This document shows positions 35,792-43,621 of a stretch of 64,000 nt of DNA, piece by piece. The stretch is from Alicyclobacillus tolerans (GTDB lineage Bacteria > Bacillota > Bacilli > Alicyclobacillales > Alicyclobacillaceae). How positions within the stretch are numbered: the first letter of the stretch is position 1; every line of letters begins with the position of its first letter. Location: NCBI RefSeq assembly GCF_021739485.1, contig NZ_JAJFNK010000005.1:1-64000 (forward strand). The letters run 5' to 3'. A program made the translations under genes and the position numbers. The notes under the pieces are model-generated. The model was not told the origin of the DNA, did not search any database, and saw nothing but the letters and a program-made list of their open reading frames with translations.

Positions 35792-37833
35792 GGAGAACCC
35801 ACCTTTCGCAGCACTACGCCAAACACCCCGACTAGTTCTCCTTTGAGCCACGGTTCCACTCGAAGGTCAAAGACCCACAGACGCATTCCCAGTTGCTGCA
35901 AGCGCAAAACCGCCGTCGCAACGGTTGAAGCCAGCCACTCGCTTGTCATTTCAATCGAAGGTACGGCCGAGGGTACGACTGAGGGTAGGCCCTGGAGAAC
36001 GTCAGCTCCATCGAGGCGATAGTCTGGAGTCAAAGAGGCGTCGGCATGCCCAAAGGGCTTCAGCGAGGTATTCACGCCGCCGGCAACTGTAGGCTGCAGC
36101 ACTTTGGGTTGTAACCCGTCATGAATGGATTGGCCGTTTTGAATACGGATGATGGCCTCTTGCAGGACTTCGCGACAGGCAAGTGTCACGTCCAGTCCAA
36201 TCTTGGCCGACCACTTCCCGTTCACTCTTGCCCAGGCCACCGGAAACCCGCTCACTTCTCCCAAGCCCAACCGCACATCGCCAGTCAGAGTATTTAAACA
36301 CTGCAGGTAGTATTGACACGGTTCGTCCTGCACGGACTGCCGATCAATTTCACGGATTTCGAGGTCCGGAACCGTCAAGTAGCTGCTCATTTCCTGCGTT
36401 AGAGACTTTTTCAGCCCCCGTGCCAAAGCCTCGACCTGTGTTTCTCCGGCTCCCACGCCCACAAAGTCGCCATGTCTCAGTTGTGATCCCGTTACGGAAC
36501 CCACCATATGTCCAACATAGGCTTCGATGCCTCGAAGACCTGCTTCCCGCCTCGCCTCTTCGTGCGTGAGCCCTGGGCTGATGATTTCTGGCAACAGGTC
36601 CGCCGGGCCTTGAGACAGCGGGTCGGAGACCACAACGCGGCACTGCGGCAGGGGAAGTTGAATGAGGCTGCCCTCGCTCCACGCGTGGAAAATGCCTGTC
36701 ACTTCCGAGGTCAGCTTGCCAAAGCAAGAAAGAATGTCCGAGGAGTTCGGCTTCGCAGCTTCGTGCGTCAAGTTCGGAAAAAGGTCCTTGGTCCACTCCA
36801 TGCCATCTGCCGCCGTACTCTGTGTGCCTCCATCCACCAACGGGTGCATCCAAAATGAGTGCCACGCACCTTCCAGCGTCTCCAAATTCAACACAAACAA
36901 ATGTCCAACAGCGTCGATGGAAACTACATGGGTTGCCCCTTTGAACATCTCAAAAACGAGAATGTTCGTCAGCATCGCTCCGGCAGTCGTTGAAAGAGAG
37001 TGCATCTGCGGGTCCTTTGCCGTCACTGCTTTGTGCAAGCGCCGCCGCGCGCTCTCCCAGCTTCCGTCAAAATCGGGGCGAATCAAGGGGCATACAACCC
37101 CGACTTGTTCGACACATAATCCGAGCAGCAACGATTTATGGTCTAGCTGACAAGCCTTATCAAGGACGGGCAAAACAGAGCTGTCTCCATCTTCGGACAC
37201 ATACAAAATAAACTGGTAAGGTTGTATCACTGTACGCAGCAAATTCGTATCCGCCGGCCACGAAACCACCGTTAAAGAAGCCAAAGGGTCCGCTTCGGAT
37301 GCATATGTTAATAGTTCCATGAACCGTGTATGGTTGTACTCCCCGCCGTGAGGCACGCAGACGCTGACCTTAGAAAGTCCCGATTCAAACAGTGCGGAAA
37401 CCAGTGCCTCTAGAAGGTTTCCAGAACCTACGGCCAAGACCCGAGTACCCCTGTAGTTCTGAAAGCGGTGCGCCCCGGATCCACCAAATTGGTCTAAAAA
37501 CTCGACTTGCGAGGCAAAGCGCTGCAAGATGGCGGCTGACAATTGACATTCTTTGTCTTGACTGACGTCCCGAATAAACCCGTTTTCCAACAATACGGCT
37601 GCGATTTGATACACCCTGTTGCGGTGTGGTTCTGGCAATCCAGCGGTTAATTCGTCGAGAGTGTGTGTCCCGTCAAAGGCTGGCATTAGCCTTTCGATCC
37701 ATAAAGAGATACTCTGCCCCTCCATTCGGAAGGCTCCTTCGTTATTGCGGAAGTATACATGGCCGCTTGGGTCCGAAACAAAGAACGTATCTGCTTTGAC
37801 CTTTAAGCGCATTGAAGGGTTGAGTTCAACCAT
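35788..37833 (-). CDS. Ocin-ThiF-like TOMM F protein (leader-binding)
   Basis: 681 residues. The N-terminal part (about 1-110) is a winged-helix-type segment like the RRE leader-recognition domain. An E1/ThiF-like core follows with RGTRVLAVGSGNLLEAL. The length and layout match the 'thiazole-containing bacteriocin maturation protein' family seen in heterocycloanthracin clusters. Work on that system showed that this F protein binds the precursor leader for the fused cyclodehydratase. GGAGGGG precedes the ATG. The stop overlaps the cyclodehydratase start. Confidence 0.87.
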   Translation of the reverse strand: MVELNPSMRLKVKADTFFVSDPSGHVYFRNNEGAFRMEGQSISLWIERLMPAFDGTHTLDELTAGLPEPHRNRVYQIAAVLLENGFIRDVSQDKECQLSAAILQRFASQVEFLDQFGGSGAHRFQNYRGTRVLAVGSGNLLEALVSALFESGLSKVSVCVPHGGEYNHTRFMELLTYASEADPLASLTVVSWPADTNLLRTVIQPYQFILYVSEDGDSSVLPVLDKACQLDHKSLLLGLCVEQVGVVCPLIRPDFDGSWESARRRLHKAVTAKDPQMHSLSTTAGAMLTNILVFEMFKGATHVVSIDAVGHLFVLNLETLEGAWHSFWMHPLVDGGTQSTAADGMEWTKDLFPNLTHEAAKPNSSDILSCFGKLTSEVTGIFHAWSEGSLIQLPLPQCRVVVSDPLSQGPADLLPEIISPGLTHEEARREAGLRGIEAYVGHMVGSVTGSQLRHGDFVGVGAGETQVEALARGLKKSLTQEMSSYLTVPDLEIREIDRQSVQDEPCQYYLQCLNTLTGDVRLGLGEVSGFPVAWARVNGKWSAKIGLDVTLACREVLQEAIIRIQNGQSIHDGLQPKVLQPTVAGGVNTSLKPFGHADASLTPDYRLDGADVLQGLPSVVPSAVPSIEMTSEWLASTVATAVLRLQQLGMRLWVFDLRVEPWLKGELVGVFGVVLRKVGSP

Positions 37834-37940
37834 CTTTCCCCTCCTCGAGCGTTACAGTTTGCCTAGATTCTTTTCCCTGTCAAAGACGGTTTTAGTATCA
37901 TATGTCGCCACGGTTGTCCCCCGTTTGTCTCTTCGCGTTC

Positions 37941-37994
37941 AAAAAAAAATCCTGTACCCAACATCGGTGCTGCGCACTGACATGAGGTACAGGA
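37941..37994 (-). terminator. Terminator between precursor and modification genes
   Basis: On the minus strand TCCTGTACC and GGTACAGGA form a 9-bp stem enclosing a smaller GTGC/GCAC hairpin, followed by nine T. It lies about 60 bases after the precursor stop and about 110 before the F-protein gene. Partial readthrough would give many precursor copies per enzyme copy. A perfect TTGACA about 60 bases further could also start a separate transcript. Confidence 0.8.
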
Positions 37995-38054
37995 ACTTGT
38001 CGTCTTTTCAAACAACCGCAACTCAGTCACACGAACAAAGCCTGAGTGAAGCCA

Positions 38055-38261
38055 TCACCAGAAACAGCCAAAGCAGCCAAAACACCCTGCGCAGCGAAAA
38101 CATCCGCCGCAGCGATAACACCCTCCACAACCGCCGCAGCGAAAGCAGCCCCCAAACCAAGCCGGAGTGATATCCTCTGAGTTTTTGTGGTCCGCTGTCA
38201 CTTCACTGGTTTTAAAGTCACCGACGTCTAGTTTTTTCAGTTCCTTTTGAAAGTCGTCCAC
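38055..38261 (-). CDS. Heterocycloanthracin/sonorensin-type TOMM precursor peptide
   Basis: 68 residues. The leader (about 1-30) begins MDDFQKELKKLDVGDF, closely like the leaders of heterocycloanthracin precursors. The core (about 31-68) contains ten Cys, every third residue from 39 to 66, as CFRCGGCGGCYRCGGC and onward, ending CFGCFGCFW. There is no Ser and only one Thr in the core, so up to ten thiazoles are possible. GTG at 38261 follows GGGAGGTGAT. Three modification enzymes are encoded downstream on the same strand. The peptide is probably an antimicrobial; activity is not shown by sequence. Confidence 0.93.
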   Translation of the reverse strand: MDDFQKELKKLDVGDFKTSEVTADHKNSEDITPAWFGGCFRCGGCGGCYRCGGCFRCAGCFGCFGCFW

Positions 38262-38603
38262 GTCATCACCTCCCTGCTTCTTTCATGCAACAGTCACTTT
38301 CTCCGTCGTCTGTTTGAGTTCGACGGCCGAGACAGGACGTAACAAAGACGAGACTCCTCCTCCCCCCTGATCCGAGGTAATATACCGTATCGTGGAAAAG
38401 TGTGGCGTGAGACGACGTGTACCCAATCGTTCCGTCCAATTCACGCGCCCGCAAATACGCTGGCGTCCAGCCATGCGACAGGAAGCTTTGACGGTTTGTC
38501 GGATTTTGAGGAGAAATTTGATTTGAAATTCGAGAGGACATTCTGGGGTTGCAGACGAAAAAAATAACACTCGTAGTCATACCACGACTGGAGGGGTATT
38601 GGA
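38262..38603. promoter_or_regulatory. Divergent control region of the TOMM cluster
   Basis: 342 bases between the leftward precursor and the rightward regulator-like gene. Three overlapping small frames on the minus strand lack ribosome sites and are probably not genes. A leftward TATATT occurs near 38380 without a good -35 box. An imperfect AGTC/GACT inverted repeat near 38575-38590 overlaps the regulator's ribosome-site region. The long precursor leader may carry regulation. Confidence 0.45.
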
Positions 38604-39146
38604 ATGAGTGAAAGGCGGATGAACATTCGGGTGCCTGACGAGATTTATGAGTACATTAAGCGCCACGCCAGGGATAACAAGACGACGTTGTCCGCTTCGG
38701 TCGCTGCTCTGATGGCCGTGGTCATGGATGAACACCCAAACACCGACGATACGCGTGGAACCCGCTTGGAGAAAATCGTCAAGGAATTTGCAGACGGACG
38801 GGTAACAAAGTTTTGGGCACATAAAGACGAATTTCCTAGACTGATAGATTACTTTGACAAGGTCGGAGTTGACGTTGTATATTCCAAACGCGATGACAAC
38901 TATCAGTTTAAAAGGTTCTCCTACCCTCCAGAGGTCGAGCACACCTTGGACAAAATAGGCAAACACGGCGCCCGTGCGGCGGTATGGTTCAAGCTGTTTC
39001 CGTCGGTACCCTACTACTTGCCGGGTACGGATTGGGCGTATGACGAGATCGAAAACGTGATCCAACGGGCCACTGGTAAAAACCTGAATGCTGACGCAAG
39101 ACAAGACAAATCCGGACATTGGAGTTTGGAACTGAAGCTCCGGTAA
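38604..39146 (+). CDS. Ribbon-helix-helix protein, candidate cluster regulator
   Basis: 180 residues. The N terminus RRMNIRVPDEIYEYIKRHA followed by a helix fits a ribbon-helix-helix (Arc/MetJ/CopG) DNA-binding fold. The rest (about 55-180) is a charged and Tyr/Phe-rich domain I do not recognise. GGAGGGG before the ATG supports the start. It is transcribed divergently from the thiazole-peptide genes, so a regulatory role is plausible but inferred. An immunity function for the C-terminal domain is not excluded. Confidence 0.68.
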   Translation: MSERRMNIRVPDEIYEYIKRHARDNKTTLSASVAALMAVVMDEHPNTDDTRGTRLEKIVKEFADGRVTKFWAHKDEFPRLIDYFDKVGVDVVYSKRDDNYQFKRFSYPPEVEHTLDKIGKHGARAAVWFKLFPSVPYYLPGTDWAYDEIENVIQRATGKNLNADARQDKSGHWSLELKLR

Positions 39147-39181
39147 AGCGAACGTTTCTTTATACTCCGCCGCCACACATG

Positions 39182-39210
39182 AAAAAAAGGCAGCATAAGG
39201 CGCTGCCTTT
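39182..39210 (-). terminator. Terminator of the G1 peptidase gene
   Basis: On the minus strand AAAGGCAGC and GCTGCCTTT form a 9-bp stem with a seven-base loop, followed by more T (seven in all). It lies about 45 bases after the leftward stop and could also help terminate the convergent ribbon-helix-helix gene. Confidence 0.75.
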
Positions 39211-39252
39211 GGTCCAGTTCACCGGTTACAGTATTGCCAGGCAACACCTCAC

Positions 39253-40434
39253 TCAGTTGCCTAACACCTGAATCGTCCAGTGCCAACCGTCGCGTCCACC
39301 CGACCACGACCTGACATGGTTCCCTGCGTAGGAACTTAGCTGTTGAACCCACGAAGGGGCATTTTGTACTACGTTCGGTATAGAGGTGTTGGGTTGCGAC
39401 CATTGCTGCAATAATTGGTTCTCCATCTGCTGCAGTTGTTGCCACATTTGTGAAATTGCCGGCATCCAAGAAGACGGTGCATTGCCTGGAATACTGATGG
39501 TGGACGGTACCCATTGGCTACGAGAATCGTCATCCCCGCCGGGGATGACCTGTACGACGCCCGGCATGCCGCCTTGACCGCCTGGCATCACCTCGACCAC
39601 TCCCGGCATGCCGCCTTGGCTGCCTGGCATCACCTGTACGACACCCGGCATTCCGCCTTGACCGCCATCGCCCAGAAAACCTCCTTGCCCAGATTGAGAC
39701 TCCGGAACCGTAGAAAAACTTGTTCCGTTTTGGCTCAGCTGCGTCGGGACCACCGTCGCCCCGTTATACGGACTGACCAACGTCGTCTCTTGAGTTGAAG
39801 CGTTTGACTGGGAAATAGGGCCTCCGTTGACTGTGGCATTGGTGAATGTCACCGTCCCGGCGTTCGCCATGGGGAGGATCTGATTTTGTCCGTTTGACGG
39901 ATCCTCGCTGATCCACTCTGCGGTCTGCTCAATTCCAGCGGCGTAGGACGAAGAAACCTGGACGTTCACCTTCTTGGTTACCGTCTGAGTCCCATCAGAC
40001 ACCCGGGCCACCAGTTGCCAGTTGTTTCCTTGCAGGTGCTGAATTTCAGTGCTTACTACGTCTCCAGGTTGAACCTGAACAATCGGAACAGCGGCATTCG
40101 GAAGTTTTTCCCAAAACAACTCATCCACCTGTTGACCGTTTTGAATGGCCTCTAGCGTGCCCATTTGCAACAGGGAATGGCTGAGGACTCCTCCCAAGCC
40201 AATCCATTGAGCGTTTGTGGACTGTTCTTGACCAGTAATGGTTGGAACCTTCCAACTTCCCGTAATATCGGTGAACGGCTGCCCGTTTTGCGTATCGATA
40301 TACCCTGACCAATTGTTGGAGCCGGTCATGGGGGCCATCAAAAACGTCTGTTGGTGTGACGCGTTCAAAACATATCCGCCCAGCGGAACGGCCATTAACG
40401 CTGCCCCAGCTGCAAGAACAAACTTTGTTTTCAC
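39253..40434 (-). CDS. Secreted G1-family glutamic endopeptidase
   Basis: 393 residues. A signal peptide or anchor (about 5-25) is followed by the G1 (eqolisin) fold: NNWSGYI, the catalytic Gln76 in QWIGLGG, and Glu173 in AEWISE. These acid-active proteases occur in Alicyclobacillus-type bacteria. After the catalytic domain come three copies of a 14-residue GGMPGVVQVMPG-type repeat (about 252-295) and a Gln/Trp-rich C-terminal part. GTG at 40434 follows GAGAGAGGGG. A link to the thiazole peptide, such as leader removal, is possible but unsupported. Confidence 0.87.
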   Translation of the reverse strand: MKTKFVLAAGAALMAVPLGGYVLNASHQQTFLMAPMTGSNNWSGYIDTQNGQPFTDITGSWKVPTITGQEQSTNAQWIGLGGVLSHSLLQMGTLEAIQNGQQVDELFWEKLPNAAVPIVQVQPGDVVSTEIQHLQGNNWQLVARVSDGTQTVTKKVNVQVSSSYAAGIEQTAEWISEDPSNGQNQILPMANAGTVTFTNATVNGGPISQSNASTQETTLVSPYNGATVVPTQLSQNGTSFSTVPESQSGQGGFLGDGGQGGMPGVVQVMPGSQGGMPGVVEVMPGGQGGMPGVVQVIPGGDDDSRSQWVPSTISIPGNAPSSWMPAISQMWQQLQQMENQLLQQWSQPNTSIPNVVQNAPSWVQQLSSYAGNHVRSWSGGRDGWHWTIQVLGN

Positions 40435-40568
40435 AAGACGCACCCCTCTCTCTGAGATTGGGCACTGCCCTTCAATGCGACACTGATATCGTACATAAAA
40501 CATAAAACAGCTACATTGAAAATGAATTGAACAAACAGGATTCCTCAAGACCATCAAAACAACGTGAT

Positions 40569-41756
40569 TCACTGTCCGCGATGGTTCAAACCATCCCGGC
40601 CCTTCGTTGGGGAATGCTCCGTCCCGCCAGATAACAGTCTCGACAGTGAATCCGGAAGTTTCAACGAAGTCCGCTCTTTTGCCTTTCCTGTCTTTTGCCA
40701 AGACTGTGGCAATCCGGTTCGACGCCCTTGTTCTCCTTTGCCGCTCTTCGTACCGCTCGGACCGCTTATATGGACCCTGTCGCTGGCACCGGCCCTGCCA
40801 CTCGTCCCGGTCCGGCCGAACGTGGCGTGCGGGTCTTTGTTCGTCTGCATATGTCTCCATAGGTTCTGCAACACATGGCCTGGACGCAAAGCAGCGGTTT
40901 CAGCCGCGCGCGCATGTGCCGAGTTGTTTGGTTTTTCCTCAGGAACCTGTTTATAAACGTGCGTGGACGGCCGGGAACCTTGCGTCCCAATGACTGGAGC
41001 AATTTCTTTGAGTACGCGTTCGAGATCCGTTTCGCGTCCGGCTACGGACGGAGCAGAATGCTTTTTAACGGCATCTTGCCACACATTCGGAAGGATCGTC
41101 TCACTCCGAATTTCTGGGTGTTTCAAAAGGACACTCCAATGCGCATTGATAGCTTGCTCGACGATTTGGGTCGCTGCGGATCGAACCCGGTTGGTATCGA
41201 CTCCTTGATGAGCTGGCGCCACAGCTACGTAGACCGGGTTTTGAGCAGACACGGAATTGTGTTTTAATTCGTCCGTCACAATCGTCTGAACCGCTTGCTG
41301 CATCGTTTTCCCCACCACGTCGTTTGGACGGAATTCAGCTTGTCCTTGCCCATGAAAGGAGGTTGTCCCAATAACCCTCATCTTGTCATTCAACACCAAA
41401 CCTACACTGTGATCCGTTTCTAGGGCTACATACGCGTACGGTGTATGATCCAACGCGCGAACTTGATATAAGTGCCATCCGAAAACTCCAACGAGGAGCG
41501 TTGCAGCAATTCCTGACAAAACCCCTGCGCGCCGGTATGCAGAGGCCCTGCCGCGTTTTCCATATAGAAAACGAGTATGTAGAAGACGTTTCATTGGCCA
41601 TTGACTTTGATCGCGTCGAGAAGACGGCACCAGGTCCGTGACCTCCGCCCCAACCAGCATTTGAGGCTGCGCCTGAATGGCCAAAAACTGTCCGTCACGC
41701 GTGAGGACGATTGCCCGTTCCCCTTTAATTTCCATGATTATCCCGGTCTGGCGCAT
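40569..41756 (-). CDS. RsgI-like anti-sigma membrane protein
   Basis: 395 residues. The N-terminal cytoplasmic domain (about 1-55: TGIIMEIKGERAIVLTRDGQF) matches the RsgI N-terminal anti-sigma domain. A membrane helix (about 80-99) and an exported domain follow with TPYAYVALETDHSVGLVLND, the typical conserved part of RsgI proteins. The tail is low-complexity and charged. SigI genes normally lie directly upstream, but none is there. ATG at 41756 follows AAGGG. Confidence 0.78.
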   Translation of the reverse strand: MRQTGIIMEIKGERAIVLTRDGQFLAIQAQPQMLVGAEVTDLVPSSRRDQSQWPMKRLLHTRFLYGKRGRASAYRRAGVLSGIAATLLVGVFGWHLYQVRALDHTPYAYVALETDHSVGLVLNDKMRVIGTTSFHGQGQAEFRPNDVVGKTMQQAVQTIVTDELKHNSVSAQNPVYVAVAPAHQGVDTNRVRSAATQIVEQAINAHWSVLLKHPEIRSETILPNVWQDAVKKHSAPSVAGRETDLERVLKEIAPVIGTQGSRPSTHVYKQVPEEKPNNSAHARAAETAALRPGHVLQNLWRHMQTNKDPHATFGRTGTSGRAGASDRVHISGPSGTKSGKGEQGRRTGLPQSWQKTGKAKERTSLKLPDSLSRLLSGGTEHSPTKGRDGLNHRGQ

Positions 41757-41930
41757 GGTTTCTATCCCTTCAGTGCTGTCACGGCTATCACGCAGTGACC
41801 AACTCACAAACTTCACCAACTACCTATTACGAGGACACCACAATTTTTGTGGGGGTAGATCCAAAGGTTTTTTAAAAAAGTTTCGTCTCGATTGGATCGA
41901 CCGGTTGTCCGTAGATGAGACCCAAATAAA

Positions 41931-41967
41931 AAATAAAAAACCGTGTGAAGTACGGCGCCTCACACGG
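41931..41967 (-). terminator. Terminator of the pspA operon
   Basis: On the minus strand CCGTGTGA and TCACACGG form an 8-bp stem with an 11-base loop, followed by six T and further T-rich DNA. It lies about 28 bases after the PspA stop. Confidence 0.8.
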
Positions 41968-41994
41968 CCAGTCAAGACGCGGGGAACAACGGTT

Positions 41995-42711
41995 CTACTG
42001 CGCCTTATCCTTATCTTTCTCCATTTCCTGCTTCAACTTTTCGAGTTCGTCGTCAACCGCGGAAGCTTTCCGGATTTGGTCCAATTCGCGGGTCACCTTG
42101 TCACGCTGGTCCAACGGGTCCTCGAGCACTCCTTCGTCGATCAGGGAGTCCATTGCCGAAGCCCTAGCATTCATCTGCTCAGCCTTATCTTGCGCCCGCT
42201 TGAGGGTGTCACCCACACCTCCAAGTTCTTTACCGATGCCTGTCATCGACTCACTAACTTTAACCTGCGCTTGTGCGGCTTGATACGTAGCTTTCGTAAC
42301 CTCTTTTTGAGTCTTGAAAGCGTTGATGCGGTCCTGGAATTTTTGCTCCGCCTGCTTGAGTTTCTCGGCTTGGGCAGAAATCCTGTCTAGACCTTCTTGC
42401 AATTGGGCGACATGTTCCAAGGCGGTGTGCTTGCGTGTCAGTGCTTCCTTCGCCAAATCCTCGCGTTGTGCCTGAAGCGCTGCACGGGCCGATTCTTCGT
42501 ACCGCTCTACGTCCTTTTGCGCTTGAGCAATTTGGTTTTCCAGTTGTTTTTGTTCGGTCACGACATCGGCGAGGTGGCGTTTGACCTCCTGCAACCCGGT
42601 CACCATTTTTTCATAGCTCAAATCCAACATCGCATTTGGGTCTTCCACGCTGTTTAAAAACTTATTCACTCGAGATTCCACAATTTCGGCCGCTCGTTTA
42701 AACAATCCCAC
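41995..42711 (-). CDS. PspA/IM30 family phage-shock protein
   Basis: 238 residues, almost entirely coiled coil. It opens with VGLFKRAAEIVESRVNKFLN and the conserved DPNAMLDLSYEKM. PspA binds stressed membrane as large oligomers and maintains its integrity. It is the last gene of a four-gene operon with two YbjQ-like genes and a small protein. GTG follows AAAGGAGGCG. Confidence 0.92.
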   Translation of the reverse strand: MGLFKRAAEIVESRVNKFLNSVEDPNAMLDLSYEKMVTGLQEVKRHLADVVTEQKQLENQIAQAQKDVERYEESARAALQAQREDLAKEALTRKHTALEHVAQLQEGLDRISAQAEKLKQAEQKFQDRINAFKTQKEVTKATYQAAQAQVKVSESMTGIGKELGGVGDTLKRAQDKAEQMNARASAMDSLIDEGVLEDPLDQRDKVTRELDQIRKASAVDDELEKLKQEMEKDKDKAQ

Positions 42712-42778
42712 GGCTGACGCCTCCTTTGGTCAACAACTTCTTATATAACATGAAACCCTTCAGAGTTCTAAAAAACAT

Positions 42779-43594
42779 TTAATCGTTCAACGACAACATC
42801 AACTGCGGCGTTTGGATCGTGTGATCGTCCCGAAGGGCCGTCACCGCCGTACCCACTGCAAAAAATTCGATCACGTGAGAAGCCCAACCATACGATCCTT
42901 CTTTGATCTTCACTTCGACGATACCTTCAGCTTGCTCCTCATGAGCTTCTTGCTGCATGCGCTCCATGGCCAATTCACGCGCATCGTACAACGCCTGCGT
43001 AAAGTTCGGTTGCTCCTGATTCTGACCCATCTGACTGATCGACTTTAACAGCCCTTGGTGCGCCACGTGATACACGCAAGTTCCCATCACCAATGACAAC
43101 GGACGATACCCGGATTTGAGCAGTGTCCAAAATGCCTGTCCGGACAGGTCGCTTGTAAACGGCATGTTGCGCTTCGTGCGGAAGTTCACACCCGGGTCCC
43201 GTGCTGCGACCGCCGTGCCAATCGCAATAAACTCGGCAAGGTCGTTTCCCCACTCGTACCGGTTAATCTCTAGGCGGACCCCGACGACGCCGTCTGCGCC
43301 GAGTTCGTTGGCCTCTTCCTCCATCCGGCTCATGGCCAGTTCGCGCGCGTGGTACATGGCCTGTGTCAGTTTGTCCAGTTCCATGTTTTGACCGAACCGA
43401 CCCATCTGAACCCCAATGTGATAGACGGAACTTCCCATGACCATGCCAATCGGCTCAAATCCGGCCTCGCGGACCAATAGATACTCGTTGACCGACAAAT
43501 CTGAGGTGAAAACCCCTTTCGGGTTCCCTTGACTGCGTAACCCTCGCAGCCGCTCTACCGCGTGTTCAGGCAAATCCTGGTGCTGATTCGACAT
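42779..43594 (-). CDS. Tandem YbjQ-like protein 2
   Basis: 271 residues with two YbjQ/DUF74-type repeats: FTSDLSVNEYLLVREAGFEP...VMGSSVYHIG, then FTSDLSGQAFWTLLKSGYRP...VMGTCVYHVA. Each ends in a strand such as IGTAVAAR or VGTAVTAL. Single-domain YbjQ proteins form oligomers and were named after putative metal binding; the true role is unknown. The gene shares an operon with pspA and a paralogue. ATG at 43594 has GGGGGG at ideal spacing. Confidence 0.75.
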   Translation of the reverse strand: MSNQHQDLPEHAVERLRGLRSQGNPKGVFTSDLSVNEYLLVREAGFEPIGMVMGSSVYHIGVQMGRFGQNMELDKLTQAMYHARELAMSRMEEEANELGADGVVGVRLEINRYEWGNDLAEFIAIGTAVAARDPGVNFRTKRNMPFTSDLSGQAFWTLLKSGYRPLSLVMGTCVYHVAHQGLLKSISQMGQNQEQPNFTQALYDARELAMERMQQEAHEEQAEGIVEVKIKEGSYGWASHVIEFFAVGTAVTALRDDHTIQTPQLMLSLND

Positions 43595-43621
43595 GTGCAT
43601 TCCCCCCATCGACTTGTCCTT

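Noticed and set aside
38266-38580. Leftward 104-residue frame upstream of the thiazole-peptide precursor, considered as an extra peptide gene
   Set aside because: No ribosome site; two other overlapping frames in the same DNA are equally open, and none shows family character.
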